Of a stretch of 64,000 bases of DNA, positions 1-10,105 are shown piece after piece (the stretch's first letter is position 1; the number at the start of each line of letters is the position of its first letter). The DNA is taken from NCBI GenBank assembly GCA_947179485.1, contig OX359247.1, positions 2,261,060 through 2,325,059 of the forward strand. The letters are read 5' to 3'. This DNA comes from Allacma fusca (Eukaryota; Arthropoda; Collembola; Symphypleona; Sminthuridae). The translations under genes and the position numbers were made by a program. The notes beneath the pieces were generated by a model, which saw only the letters and a program-made list of their open reading frames with translations, was not told where the DNA came from and did not search any database.

Positions 1-2200
1 TGCCCTACATGGCTTTAAATGTTTACCGAGGGGATTGCAACAAACATCATCGACACTCATATTATTTATTCTAACGTTATATACGTAAATACAATTTAAA
101 TGTAAAACAAGTTATTTTCAATTATGACTTTTGTAAAATTATCGCGGACGCAAAAAAAATAGATTCGCCAAATCTACAACTGTTGATTGCAGGGATACAA
201 ACATTATTGTTCAAGCAGTCAGAAAAGTTAAAATGATGCTTCAGCAATACGCGGTTCTTGGAGGCGACGGGTTGCAAATAGAGAAGGAATACTTAAACAG
301 TTTGTCTTGAAGCGTTAAATAAAATAAATCCTGTGATGCTTACTATTTCTTGAACCTAAGCAACAATACGTGAGTAACGCGACATATATTAAATATAGCT
401 AGATAATAGATAACGATCATAATATACTTCCAATCCATATAAGTGCGTATTTTCAATCTGTACTTTAAACAAGCATTTCAGAATTCACTGGGCCATAAAA
501 ACATTTCCAATGTTTACAAGGAGCTAAAAGAAGAATCAATTGAAAGATAAATTTGAGTTATTTTTGTTTTATTGATAATCACTGGAATAAGTTAGAAATG
601 AAGAGTAGACCTTAAAAAGGTTAGCTTGAAGCGTTGAAATAATATTAAAGTTATGATGCTTTTTATTTCTTGTACTTAAGCAAAGATACGTGAAAAACGC
701 AGCTTTAATTACAAGCTGTCATTTAATATTCCAGTCCAGAAGCCTTTACATGACTAGTTGCGTCTAATTAATTTCCCATTGACTTATTTGTTCCAAGAAG
801 CAGGAAATGAAATGGAATTGATTCCAGCCCAGTATCTCGTACTGCCTCCACTGCATGTTACCTGACACTTTTAGGAGGGTCATAAATTTCCCTCTCATTG
901 AGTGAAACTTCCCAATGCATGAGGTGGGGCACAAAAATTAAGCTTAGCAAATTTTGGAATGCAAAGACTGGATTCTAGACTCTGATAATCTCAACCGGCC
1001 TATTATATGTTCCTCAAATATGTGAAAATATTATAAATAAATGAAACTTTTCAATGAATGCTTAGTCATCATAAAATAAAGTGCTAAAAAACTACAACAG
1101 TTTTTATTATGCGGAGTGAAACAATTCAATGGTAACATGGACCTCAGAATGAAGTCTATACCGCATGAAATCTGATCCTTTAGGAGGGCTCTAAAAGAGC
1201 CTGGAGTTAGAGCGGTGAGTAGATGGCAAATATTCACGTGCATTTAGGATGGAACGTAATTTCTTTAGATACTTTATTTGTAAGCCATCGTTGAAAGTAC
1301 AATCTCCTCCCGTTTTCCTCCCTTCCTCAGGTAATATAGTAGCACACGGAGTACTTTTATTTAAATATAAGCAACTATTCAGTACTAACGGCCAAAAAAA
1401 TGTTTAATGAAGGTTTCCAATTAATTTTTATTTGTGGTAGTGGTAGTGTGTTCTGCTACTTCTCATTAATGCACTATTGCAGTGTGCTACAGAAATGAAA
1501 ACAATGGACAGAATTCAAATGATGGACCTATACTTCTACATGGAGACTTTAATTATTCGGCAAATTACAGGTGCCAAGTTCTAAAAATTCGAATAAGCGT
1601 CGCTTGACCGTGATCACATTTCCTAGCGCAGAACATTTTTACAATTATTTTATGCAAATCGAAAAAAGTAGATTAGAAGCTTTTTCAATCAAATAGTACC
1701 CAGTGGATCTCACGATTTTTTAAATAATCTGACTGCAGCAAAACAAAAATCACAAAGTAAGCTTCTTCACTCATATATAAAATACTATACTATTACTCAA
1801 TATAAAATTATACCAAGAAAGAATATACTGACATTCACAGTTAATTTCTCCCTTAGAAGCAACATCGTTGAGATCATATTTGCGAATATTACCTACTTGC
1901 AGTAGGATTGACTTTGACTATTATTTCCCCCAAAGTTTGGACAGCAAATACCTTGGACGAATGACAGTTACATAATTATTAAATTAACCTTGCTTAGATG
2001 AAGCAATGAAAACTACAGCTGTGATCAGTGTTTGGTGTTAAAACGTTCAATGGTAACATGAACCTCAGAATGAAATCTATACCGCACGAAATCCGATCCT
2101 TATAGGAGAGCCGTGAGTACGAGGAGTGATTTGATGATTGCGTTCTTGCCTTCCGGAGGTATAAATAAGATACGGTGTACTCTCGCTATACGAGGCATCC
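1..2200. other. Intergenic DNA with two pairs of dispersed direct repeats
   Basis: No convincing gene. Two diverged repeat pairs are visible. About 291-390 resembles 611-707 (shared words such as CTTGAAGCGTT and ATACGTGA). About 1117-1219 resembles 2041-2126 (shared CAATGGTAACATG and CCTCAGAATGAA). These look like old dispersed repeats. Short open frames here have no recognisable motif. Confidence 0.5.
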
Positions 2201-2645
2201 GTATAAGAGCATGTTCTGAAAAAAACACTCAGGTCCTCCCAGTGGGACTGTAGTGCTGTGATTGTTCCTTATAAGAGCACCGTTTATAAGAGCACATTAG
2301 CAGACAGAAACGAAGGTGAAACGTTCCCACAAAAACATCTAGAGCGTCAATGTATACAGTGTAGTGGAATTGGTGACGATAGAATATTACTGGCGAACAT
2401 ATTGAGTGAATATATGAACCTGCATTAAACGATTCTTTGAATGCAAATAAAAATATTGTTGGAAAAAATGTAGTAATTATTTCTCTATAGGCCCAAATTA
2501 CTTCTTGGCATTCCAACCAAAAATTAATTATAAGTATAATAAACGATTATTTATAAATAAAAATTGGTTTACCCTGGAATGTTATGTATTGTTTAGTGAT
2601 GTCTTACTTAGCGCTTTTCTTATAATGTATAACCAGTATTGTAAC

Positions 2646-3197
2646 TGTTCCAACTGGGAACGGGTTCTATATTATATGAAAATAGGAAAACCAAAAAAAC
2701 CGTGGATTCACCAAATACAAAATTCTCAAGTCGTCTTGAAATTATTATTGGAGTAAAATAATTACAAACCGATACACAGAAGGCGAGAAGGGCGAATAAT
2801 CACTTAGATTTTCTTGTCCCATAATAATCCTAGGTACAATTTTCTTAACCAATAAATTTAGGTCGCTAGGATGCTACGAGAACATTACACATACCGATTA
2901 CCAATCAATACAAATAAGCACTGTCACATGATGAACTTGATGACTCAATAATATCAACAGAATAATTAACTTACTGGGCTATATGGTAATACTAAGACAA
3001 CAAATTAGAAACTATAGTAACACAATACAATTCAATCACCGCTCACAATCATACGATTCAAATTCTCCCCGATGTGAAGAATCACGTCGACGTGAGTATA
3101 GGTGGCTACACTCTACAGTTCTAACATACTCCCACAATTTGATTTTAATTATTATAAATCAAATATTATAATTTACTCAATTACACTAAACGAATCA
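2646..3197 (-). repeat. 3' LTR of the BEL/Pao element
   Basis: A 552-bp LTR. On the plus strand it starts TGTTCCAACTGGGAAC and ends CGAATCA, giving the TG...CA termini. Its first 89 bases match 8671-8759 with three mismatches. The pol stop codon lies at the LTR boundary (3195-3197), next to the polypurine tract. The open frames inside it are not genes. Confidence 0.88.
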
Positions 3198-6100
3198 ATG
3201 ACTTCTTTCTTCCACTGGTACCTCCAAAGGAAATAGTCGTTGCACGGGACGGATTATTTCTCCCGATGTCGTTCTCACCTTGACTACTCGAACTATTCCG
3301 TCTTTACCAGGAAGGAGTTCAATCACTCTTGCCAAGGGCCAGTTGATTCGCTTCTTATTGTCTTGCTCCAACAAAACAATGTCACCAATCTTCATAGATC
3401 CACGGAATCTTTTCGCTTCAAAGCGATACACCAATGTACTCAAGTACTCTGCCCGAAATCTGCTTCTGAAATGGTCCCGCAATCTTGATTGATACTTCAG
3501 TCTTCTGTTCAGCGACTTGGAATCCACCTCGTCCAACTCGGGAAGACCTGACTCACGAACCTCACGAAGCAGCATCGCTGGAGTTAAGGGAATGAAATCA
3601 TCACTGTCTTCGGATACATATGTCAAAGGTCTAGAATTAAGAACAGATTCGCAATCACAAAGAACAGTTAATAACTCCTCATAATTGAGACACGCCCGGC
3701 CCAACACTCGCTTCAAAATGTTTTTGATGAGCCCGATCAAACGCTCCCACCATCCGCCCCACCACGGAGCACTTGGGGGATTAAATCTCCAATCGATTGG
3801 ATGAATGGAATGGCTCTGTCCCAAACTTGATTCACATACTTTCTCCCAATCCACAGTTTTAAGCAAGTTCTTCGAACCTTGGAAACCGAGACCATTATCT
3901 GTGTATATTATCTTCGGTCGTCCCCTCCTTGCAACAAAACGTCTAAGAGACTGGAGAAACGACTCTGTGGAAAGAGACTGGACAAGTTCGAGATGAAGAG
4001 CACGATAGACTGCACACGTAAACACCACAATCCAAGACTTCTCACCCTTCTTCAAGTAGAGCGGGCCAGCCATGTCGATCCCGGTAACTTCGAACGCCGC
4101 AGCAGAACGAATCCTGTCGACAGGAAGAGGAGCAGGAGCGGTCTTAATCTTAGTGCAATCAAATCTTCGACACTTCGTGCAGTTAACTATACCATTACGG
4201 ATGGTTCTTCTAGCTTGAGGAATCCAGAATCTTTCCCTCAGGTTGCACATCACCATTTGAACTCCAGCATTTGATAATTCTTCGTGTACTTTCTTGATCA
4301 ACAATACAACAGCTGGATGATCCCCAGGTAGCAAAACGGGAAGCCGGAAGTTCTTTTTATCACGTCGTCGTGGACCACACCACCAACTACTTCGAAGTAG
4401 ACGAGAAGATGAGCATCCTCTGGAAGGAAGGTCAGCTGGGTTCATTTCACCTGGAACATGAATCCACGATGAGGGAACAGTCAGCTCTCTGATCTCCTTC
4501 ACCCGATTCTTCACGAACACTCCCCACTGGTTCCGCTTCTTGATCCAACAAAGGGCATTACTTGAGTCTGACCAGTAGGTAAAAGGAATGATTTATTGCA
4601 TTCTTAACGGATTCAGCTAATCTGACACCAATGCAACAAGCCATCAACTCTAATCTTGGAATCGTAATTTTCTTCATTGGAGCCACACGCACCTTAGCAG
4701 ATATCAACTGTACTGACACCGTATTCATCGTGTCGACACGAAGGAAAACCACTGCAGCATAAGCATAGGAACTTGCATCCACAAATACATGAAATGAGAG
4801 TTTACAATCAGAAATTGTACCGACTAACCACCTTGGTATCTTGATTTTCTTCAACTCCGCAACTTGTTCTGACCATCGATGAAACTCCTTAGTGATCTCC
4901 TCAGGCAGCTCGTCGTCCCATCCCAACTTGAGTGACCAGGACTTCTGAAGTAGTAACTTCGGAACTACAGTGACTGGGCATGTGAAACCAATGGGATCGA
5001 AGACACGGTGAGCACACGGCAAAATTACTCTTTTCGTCACCTTTGTGCCGACGCAAACTACATTGTCCACAGCAACAGTAAGAGTATCAGCCACAGTACA
5101 CCAAGACAACCCCAATACCGATACATCGGAATTAGTAGTGGAGTTTGCCAAATCGTCTTGGTTCCACCTCCAATCTCTAAGGTTAAAATGTCCTTTCGAA
5201 AGGAGTCTCACAGATTCACAAATGAAAACATTTAGTTCATCTTTAGTATTCACGCTGGTCACAGTTGTCAACATACAGGGAGTCTAAGAGTTTTTTAGCA
5301 ATAGTTTTTTCATTTTCACTAACCTCACATAAGTGTTTGTTCAGTGTAGCTGCCAGAAGAAACGGACTTGAAGACACGCCAAATACAACTCGACGATGAC
5401 GATACTTTTTAATTCCCCACCATAGGAATCTGAAAAAATTCCTGTCGACAGGAGCAACGGATAGCTGCAAGAACGCCTTTTCAATATCTGAAATAACCCC
5501 AAATCTTCTTAACCTGAACCTCAAAAGGGTGGTAGGGATTAACTCCAACATATTTACACCCTTCTCCAGGCAGTCATTTAGGGAAGGCTTGTTCTTCAAC
5601 TTGGCCGAAGCATCAAACACAGGGCGGATCTTTGTGGTTGCACTACTCTCCTTGATGACGGGTCGGTGAGGCAGGTAGTGCCCAAAATCATTCAGTTCTT
5701 CTGTCGGCACTTCCTCAATGATTCCTCTTTCTACCCAGTCCATAAACACGTCTTGATAGGCTTCCAACTTCCCCATGCCTTTTAACTTCCTTGTTGTAGA
5801 ATACAACCGTCGTGTAGCTAGTTCTTCGTTAGATGGAAGATCAACTTGATCGGTAAGCCAAGGAAGACCAACAATATACCTTCCATCCTTTTCTCTTCGA
5901 AGAGAATCTTCAAATCTCTTCAGGATGAATTCTTGCTCTTCACCTTTGGTTTTCACTTCACATGGATCAGTAATCCCCAGAACATCCAGCTTCCACATAT
6001 TCGACACGGTAGTATCTAAATTACAAAGTGAGGAAACTAAGGTAGTCGATGTCTTCTCTCGTGTCGACACGAACTGTTCCCCCATTATAACCCAACCAAG

Positions 6101-6526
6101 CTTTGTCTCAAAAGCGACCGGACCAGACTTCGTTGCATGGAGTTTTCCAGTAAATAACTTGCCCACAACATCCGCGCCCAATAACAGCTGGATCTTGGTG
6201 TCCTTGGATTCGGCATCTAATATCCGAATACCTTTCTGATTCAATTCTTGAACAACCCTTGTGTTCGAAAGTTTCGGAATCTTACCGCAAATTTCTTGAT
6301 GATCCAAGGCACTAATCTCGCAAGAAAAAGAATTATCTTTACTTACTAGTTCAAAATTGTAAAGTGAATGTTCGATAGGCCCCGTTTTCGACCCTCCAAA
6401 TAAAGAATGATTTAATTCCAGTCGACTGGAAGATTTCAAACCCAATTCCTCTGCCAGCTCGGACAGTATATGGGACCGTTGAGAACCTTGATCGATCAAT
6501 GCACGAATCAACCTCTCCTTCTTCCC
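3195..6526 (-). pseudogene. BEL/Pao pol region (protease, RT, RNase H, integrase), frameshifted
   Basis: Three open pieces lie in element order. 6526-5243 has an aspartic-protease-like box (DQGSQ) and the reverse transcriptase palm. 5274-4558 continues RT into the Pao/A17 region. 4520-3195 has an integrase HHCC zinc domain, a DD-E core and a DUF5641-like tail that ends at the LTR. Two frame breaks separate them: one just after the RT catalytic box near 5260, one at a T-rich run near 4585 just before the RNase H YWSDS box. The RT box reads YVDN rather than YVDD, so the second catalytic aspartate is replaced. Together these make an active enzyme very unlikely. Originally gag and pol were one frame, now interrupted by the LINE. 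Confidence 0.9.
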
Positions 6527-6543
6527 AATTCTGACCTTAATAA

Positions 6544-7246
6544 TAATAATAATAATAATTTATTACGTCGATATGGCCTAGGCCCTTACAACACCTACAT
6601 ACAATGTTTGCTTTACTTATTAGTAAATTAAATTAATCGTATCCTAACTTATTTTATGAGTAAAATATCATATAAAGATTATTGATTTCCCATTAGATCG
6701 ATGTAAACATTACGTAATTTCATGGCGCTGACCCAGAATAGAAAAAGGTTTATGTATTCTTGTCTGTTGTTGTCTCTGTTGAACATTTTCATAATGTAAT
6801 TTTCTCTTGAAATACTTCCATCATTAAAGAAGTTAATGTTAACTCTGTATAATTTGTAATGCCTGCACTCCCACATGATATGATAGTGGTCTTCAGTTGC
6901 TTGTAGGTTACAAAGTTCGCAGGTAACTATTTTATGGTGGGTTTTCCAAAATTTGTAAATTCCGTTGAGTAGGATTGTTCTTGTGCCTGTATTGATAATC
7001 GGAAGGCCCAACCTAATGCTTTGTATAAGTTGAACTACTTTCCCATTTAGTCCTAACTTGAAGAATTTGCTTACCAGTACATTCTGTTTAACGTGAACTA
7101 GCTGTGTTAGTCTAACATTAACTTGAAAGTCTGCTACATCTTTGTTAACGGACCAAAGGTAATATTTTGCAATAACAGCTGATGGCATAATTTTTGTGTG
7201 ATCCTCCAAGATTTGTGCAAATTCAGATTCCAAGTTCGCTTCTTTA
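6544..7246 (-). mobile_element. 5'-truncated non-LTR retrotransposon (LINE) inside the BEL element
   Basis: About 703 bp flanked by a direct repeat of AATTCTGACCTTAATAA (6527-6543 and 7247-7263), a 17-bp target-site duplication. Its minus-strand frame (from about 7245 to 6679) encodes the C-terminal end of a LINE ORF2, including a CxxC...H...C zinc knuckle (CELCNLQATEDHYHIMWEC). The 3' end carries an (ATT)n tail, seen on the plus strand as TAA repeats at 6541-6560. The 5' end is truncated, as expected for target-primed reverse transcription. The insertion falls between gag and pol of the host element. Confidence 0.88.
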
Positions 7247-7263
7247 AATTCTGACCTTAATAA

Positions 7264-8614
7264 CCAATGTCTGCAAAAGAACCTCAGGATCACAGGAAGC
7301 ACTCATACTGACTTCACTCTTGTTCTCAAAACTAGCTATATCTTCCTTGGACTTCAAAAGTTCAGGACACATGATAACAAAATGCTTCTTCGAACATATC
7401 TGACACCGATGTTTCGACTTACAATTTGCTGATGTATGACCTGATTTTAAGCAAACAAAGCAGAGTTTTTTCTCTTTGATTACCTTATTCTTGTCGTCAA
7501 GAGTCATCTTGGCTGCCTTGAAACATTCTTGACTGGAATGACCTTTATCACAGAAACCGCATTTCTTGACTTCAGACTTCATGCTTCCAGTAAATAAACC
7601 TGTAGCAGTAGGAGTTTCTTCTTGACTTTGTTTTTTCGACTTCGGCTTGTTTGTCTTCGGTTCTTCTAAACCAAGACCAACCTTAGCTATTGAAATTCGT
7701 GTTTCACCATCAACTTCACTCTTCAGGAACTTCATGAGACCCTCTAAGCGACCTTGATTATTCGCATCGATGCGACGATTGCGCTCCCACGTACGGAGTA
7801 CTTCCTCCGGAAGGCACGACTCGACCAACGGATACAACATAGCTGCATACTTGTCTTGAGTTACTCCAAGGGATTCTAACGCACGAAGCTGAGTCTCCAA
7901 CTTGTCATAAAGGGAAGAGATGGATATGACATCACTTGAATTCTGAGCGGTTTTAAGCACTAACCTTAAACGTTCACAAACGTAAACTTCCAATAGAATG
8001 TCGTCACGACCAAAACGCTCCTTGAGGTAATCAATTACTTTCGGGTAATTACTACCGCTCAACTGAAAACTGTCGACGACTTCTCTAGCCTTAGAATCTT
8101 CTCTCATAGATTGGATGAGGTATTGAAACTTGTCCTCCGGAGCCATCTTGACATCAGAGTGAATCTTCTTAAACTGACTCCAGAACCACAACCACTCCTT
8201 GGCGCTTCCAGAAAACTTCGTTAGTTCAAGCTTGGGTAGGCGCAATTGAATAGAACTGGCACTTTCACGTACAGTTTGGTACACACTAGCACTACTCGCG
8301 TCGACGCGATCCACATCGTGTCGAAACCAATTCTTGTAGCGAATTTCAAGTTCCAGAAAACCATCCTGATAATCCGATTGGACTTCATATTCTTGACTAG
8401 CTTCTTCATCGGTTAAATCATCTGCTTCCAACATGACTCCTTGAATTCTAGCATCAAAATCCAAGAGTCTGGATCGATGATTTTCCAGTTTGGCTAGGAT
8501 CTGTTGGAGACGGATTAAGTCGGGAGCTTCCTTCCCTAATTCTTCCTCCAATTCTTGCGATGTCCGAGTAAAAGCTGCTCGAACGGGTGCACGAGTTTTC
8601 CGTAGGTTTTCCAT
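7264..8614 (-). pseudogene. BEL/Pao gag (DUF1759-like with CCHC zinc knuckles)
   Basis: The start is the ATG at 8612-8614 (MENLRKTRAP), just inside the 5' LTR remnant. An N-terminal coiled-coil-like charged segment is followed by the conserved gag core (LPKLELTKFSGSAKEW) and cysteine-rich knuckles near the C-terminus (CGFCDKGHSSQEC, CFVCLKSGHTSANC and a further C/H set). The frame is intact over about 450 codons but no longer runs into pol, because the LINE was inserted at 7246/7264. An upstream in-frame methionine at 8767 lies in LTR and flank sequence and is not the likely start. Confidence 0.87.
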
Positions 8615-8670
8615 GATTTTCAAACAAAAAGTGTTTAAATTAACACTATCCTGCAGGCTGCGCCAATAAA

Positions 8671-8759
8671 TGTTCCAACTGGGAACAGGTTCTATATTAT
8701 ATGAAAATAGGAAAACCAAATAAACCGTGGATTCGCCAAATACAAAATTCTCAAGTCGT
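8671..8759 (-). repeat. Truncated 5' LTR of the BEL/Pao element
   Basis: It matches the first 89 bases of the 3' LTR with three differences, then similarity stops abruptly at 8759. On its inner side (8651-8670), in element orientation, TGGCGCAGCCTGCAGGAT sits two to four bases from the LTR. That is where the tRNA primer-binding site should be; I could not assign it to a tRNA. Confidence 0.85.
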
Positions 8760-8939
8760 ACTCTCAAGAGATACTCAAATTTCTAAATACATCAATCCGT
8801 TCAGGAGATATCCAGGAAAGCCACTTTTTGAGGTATGGGTGAAAGCATAGAGGTTGCGTTTTTAAGGATTCTGGACAGACCTGGGCATGCACGCAGACAT
8901 GGGCGCGTAACCTTTAAAAGCAACTTCTCAAAAAGCTAC

Positions 8940-9190
8940 GATCTAAGCCAAATGGCCGAGACGGTTACGATCTTTGCAGTCGGTTGAGAAATATCGTGAT
9001 TATAGCCAAAGCGGTGGGAAGTTGTTGATCTTAGCCAAAAGGCCGAGATGTTTTTGATCATCCTCAAAATGCCCAGACGTTTGTGAACTGACCGAAAATT
9101 AGAAAAGCTATGATCTTTGCCAAGAGGCAGAGAAGTTTTTGGTCATAGCCAAAACGCGCCGAAGTTTTTGATCTTAGTTAAAATCTACGG
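8940..9190. repeat. 29-bp tandem repeat with U2 snRNA 5'-end similarity
   Basis: Nine units start at 8940, 8969, 8998, 9027, 9056, 9085, 9112, 9141 and 9170; most are 29 bp long. The minus-strand consensus reads AACTTCTCGGCCTTTTGGCT then AAGATCAAA. The best unit (9027-9055) is identical over 24 bases to U2 snRNA nucleotides about 7-30 as I know them (core CTCGGCCTTTTGGCTAAGAT). Other units are diverged. No full U2 gene is present, because the match ends before the branch-site recognition sequence. Confidence 0.8.
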
Positions 9191-9216
9191 TACCTCGGGG
9201 TTTAAAAATTGATTTG

Positions 9217-9255
9217 ATACCTATAGTGATATAGTGATGCAATCACTATAGGTAT
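9217..9255. repeat. 14-bp perfect inverted repeat (hairpin)
   Basis: Arms 9217-9230 and 9242-9255 (ATACCTATAGTGAT and its complement) are separated by 11 bases. There is no adjacent gene for which this would clearly be a terminator. It may be the end of an old mobile element. Confidence 0.6.
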
Positions 9256-10105
9256 AGGGCTATTACCCCTAACCGCCGTATTAAATTTCTGCAACAATTT
9301 CTAGCCCGGCATAAAAAATAAGTACACATGTTTGTCTGACTATGGATCTGACATCTGACTAACGTTTTATCTCAACAACGACAGCGACCCACCAGGGCAT
9401 TCGTCCAAATGACGCTTAAGCGTGTTAGTCTTTGTACAAATAAACGTGCATGTGATACATTTCCACTTATTATTCCCAAACTCAAAGGAATGTTTGTCAT
9501 CTAACAAGTATCGCGACGGACCGATCTTTTGGATGCGATTTTTCAATTCGGCAGACTGAAATATATTACTTTGAGTGGGTATTTCGACTTCATCATTAAT
9601 ATTTTCATTCATATCTTCAGATTTGCGCCTATCCAACCCAGTATTTTTATTAATAGAATTTAAATGAGAGGATATTGATCAGAGCTGCGTTCGGGTCAAG
9701 TAAGTTCAGGATCCGAACTTGAACTTGACCTGCACTTGAACTAGCAAGTATAAATTTGCATGGACACGAACTTGGTATTTTGAATCTTCGAGAGTACTTG
9801 ATCATTCAAGTAATTTTAACCAAGTATATTTTGACGTACCTGAACTTGAAATATTACCTGCAATTCGATTCCGAAATTGTGTAACCCGAACTTGAACCCG
9901 AACTTGAACCCGAACTTGAATTGCAAGTACAACTCAAGTAATTTTTTAACTTAGTGCAATAATTTCTGTGACACAACGAAAATTAAATTTTACGGAACAA
10001 GTTTTGGTAACTACTTTAATAATACAATAATTTTTCGTTAAGTTATAGTGAAGTGGTCACATTTATTCTATATAAGTACAAACAAATTGATTGTTGCAGC
10101 TATTA

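Larger units (their letters stand above)
2646..8759 (-). mobile_element. BEL/Pao LTR retrotransposon, degenerate
   Basis: A minus-strand element with gag at high coordinates and pol at low coordinates. A complete 3' LTR (2646-3197) is present, but only 89 bp of the 5' LTR remains (8671-8759). The purine-rich tract before the 3' LTR is the complement of 3198-3217. Domain order is gag with CCHC knuckles, aspartic protease, reverse transcriptase, RNase H, then integrase, which is the BEL/Pao arrangement. It is dead: LINE insertion at 6544-7246, frameshifts near 5260 and 4585, and a truncated 5' LTR. The shared 89 bp of the LTRs differ at three positions, so the copy is not very recent. Confidence 0.93.

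Noticed and set aside
3240..4274. Plus-strand frames across the BEL pol region
   Set aside because: They mirror the integrase coding strand and have no motif of their own.
8940..9190. A U2 snRNA gene or pseudogene
   Set aside because: Only about the first 30 nucleotides of U2 are represented, in tandem. There is no branch-site sequence, Sm site or downstream stem-loops.
9217..9255. Transcription terminator
   Set aside because: Rho-independent terminators are not expected in an animal nuclear genome, and no gene ends here.
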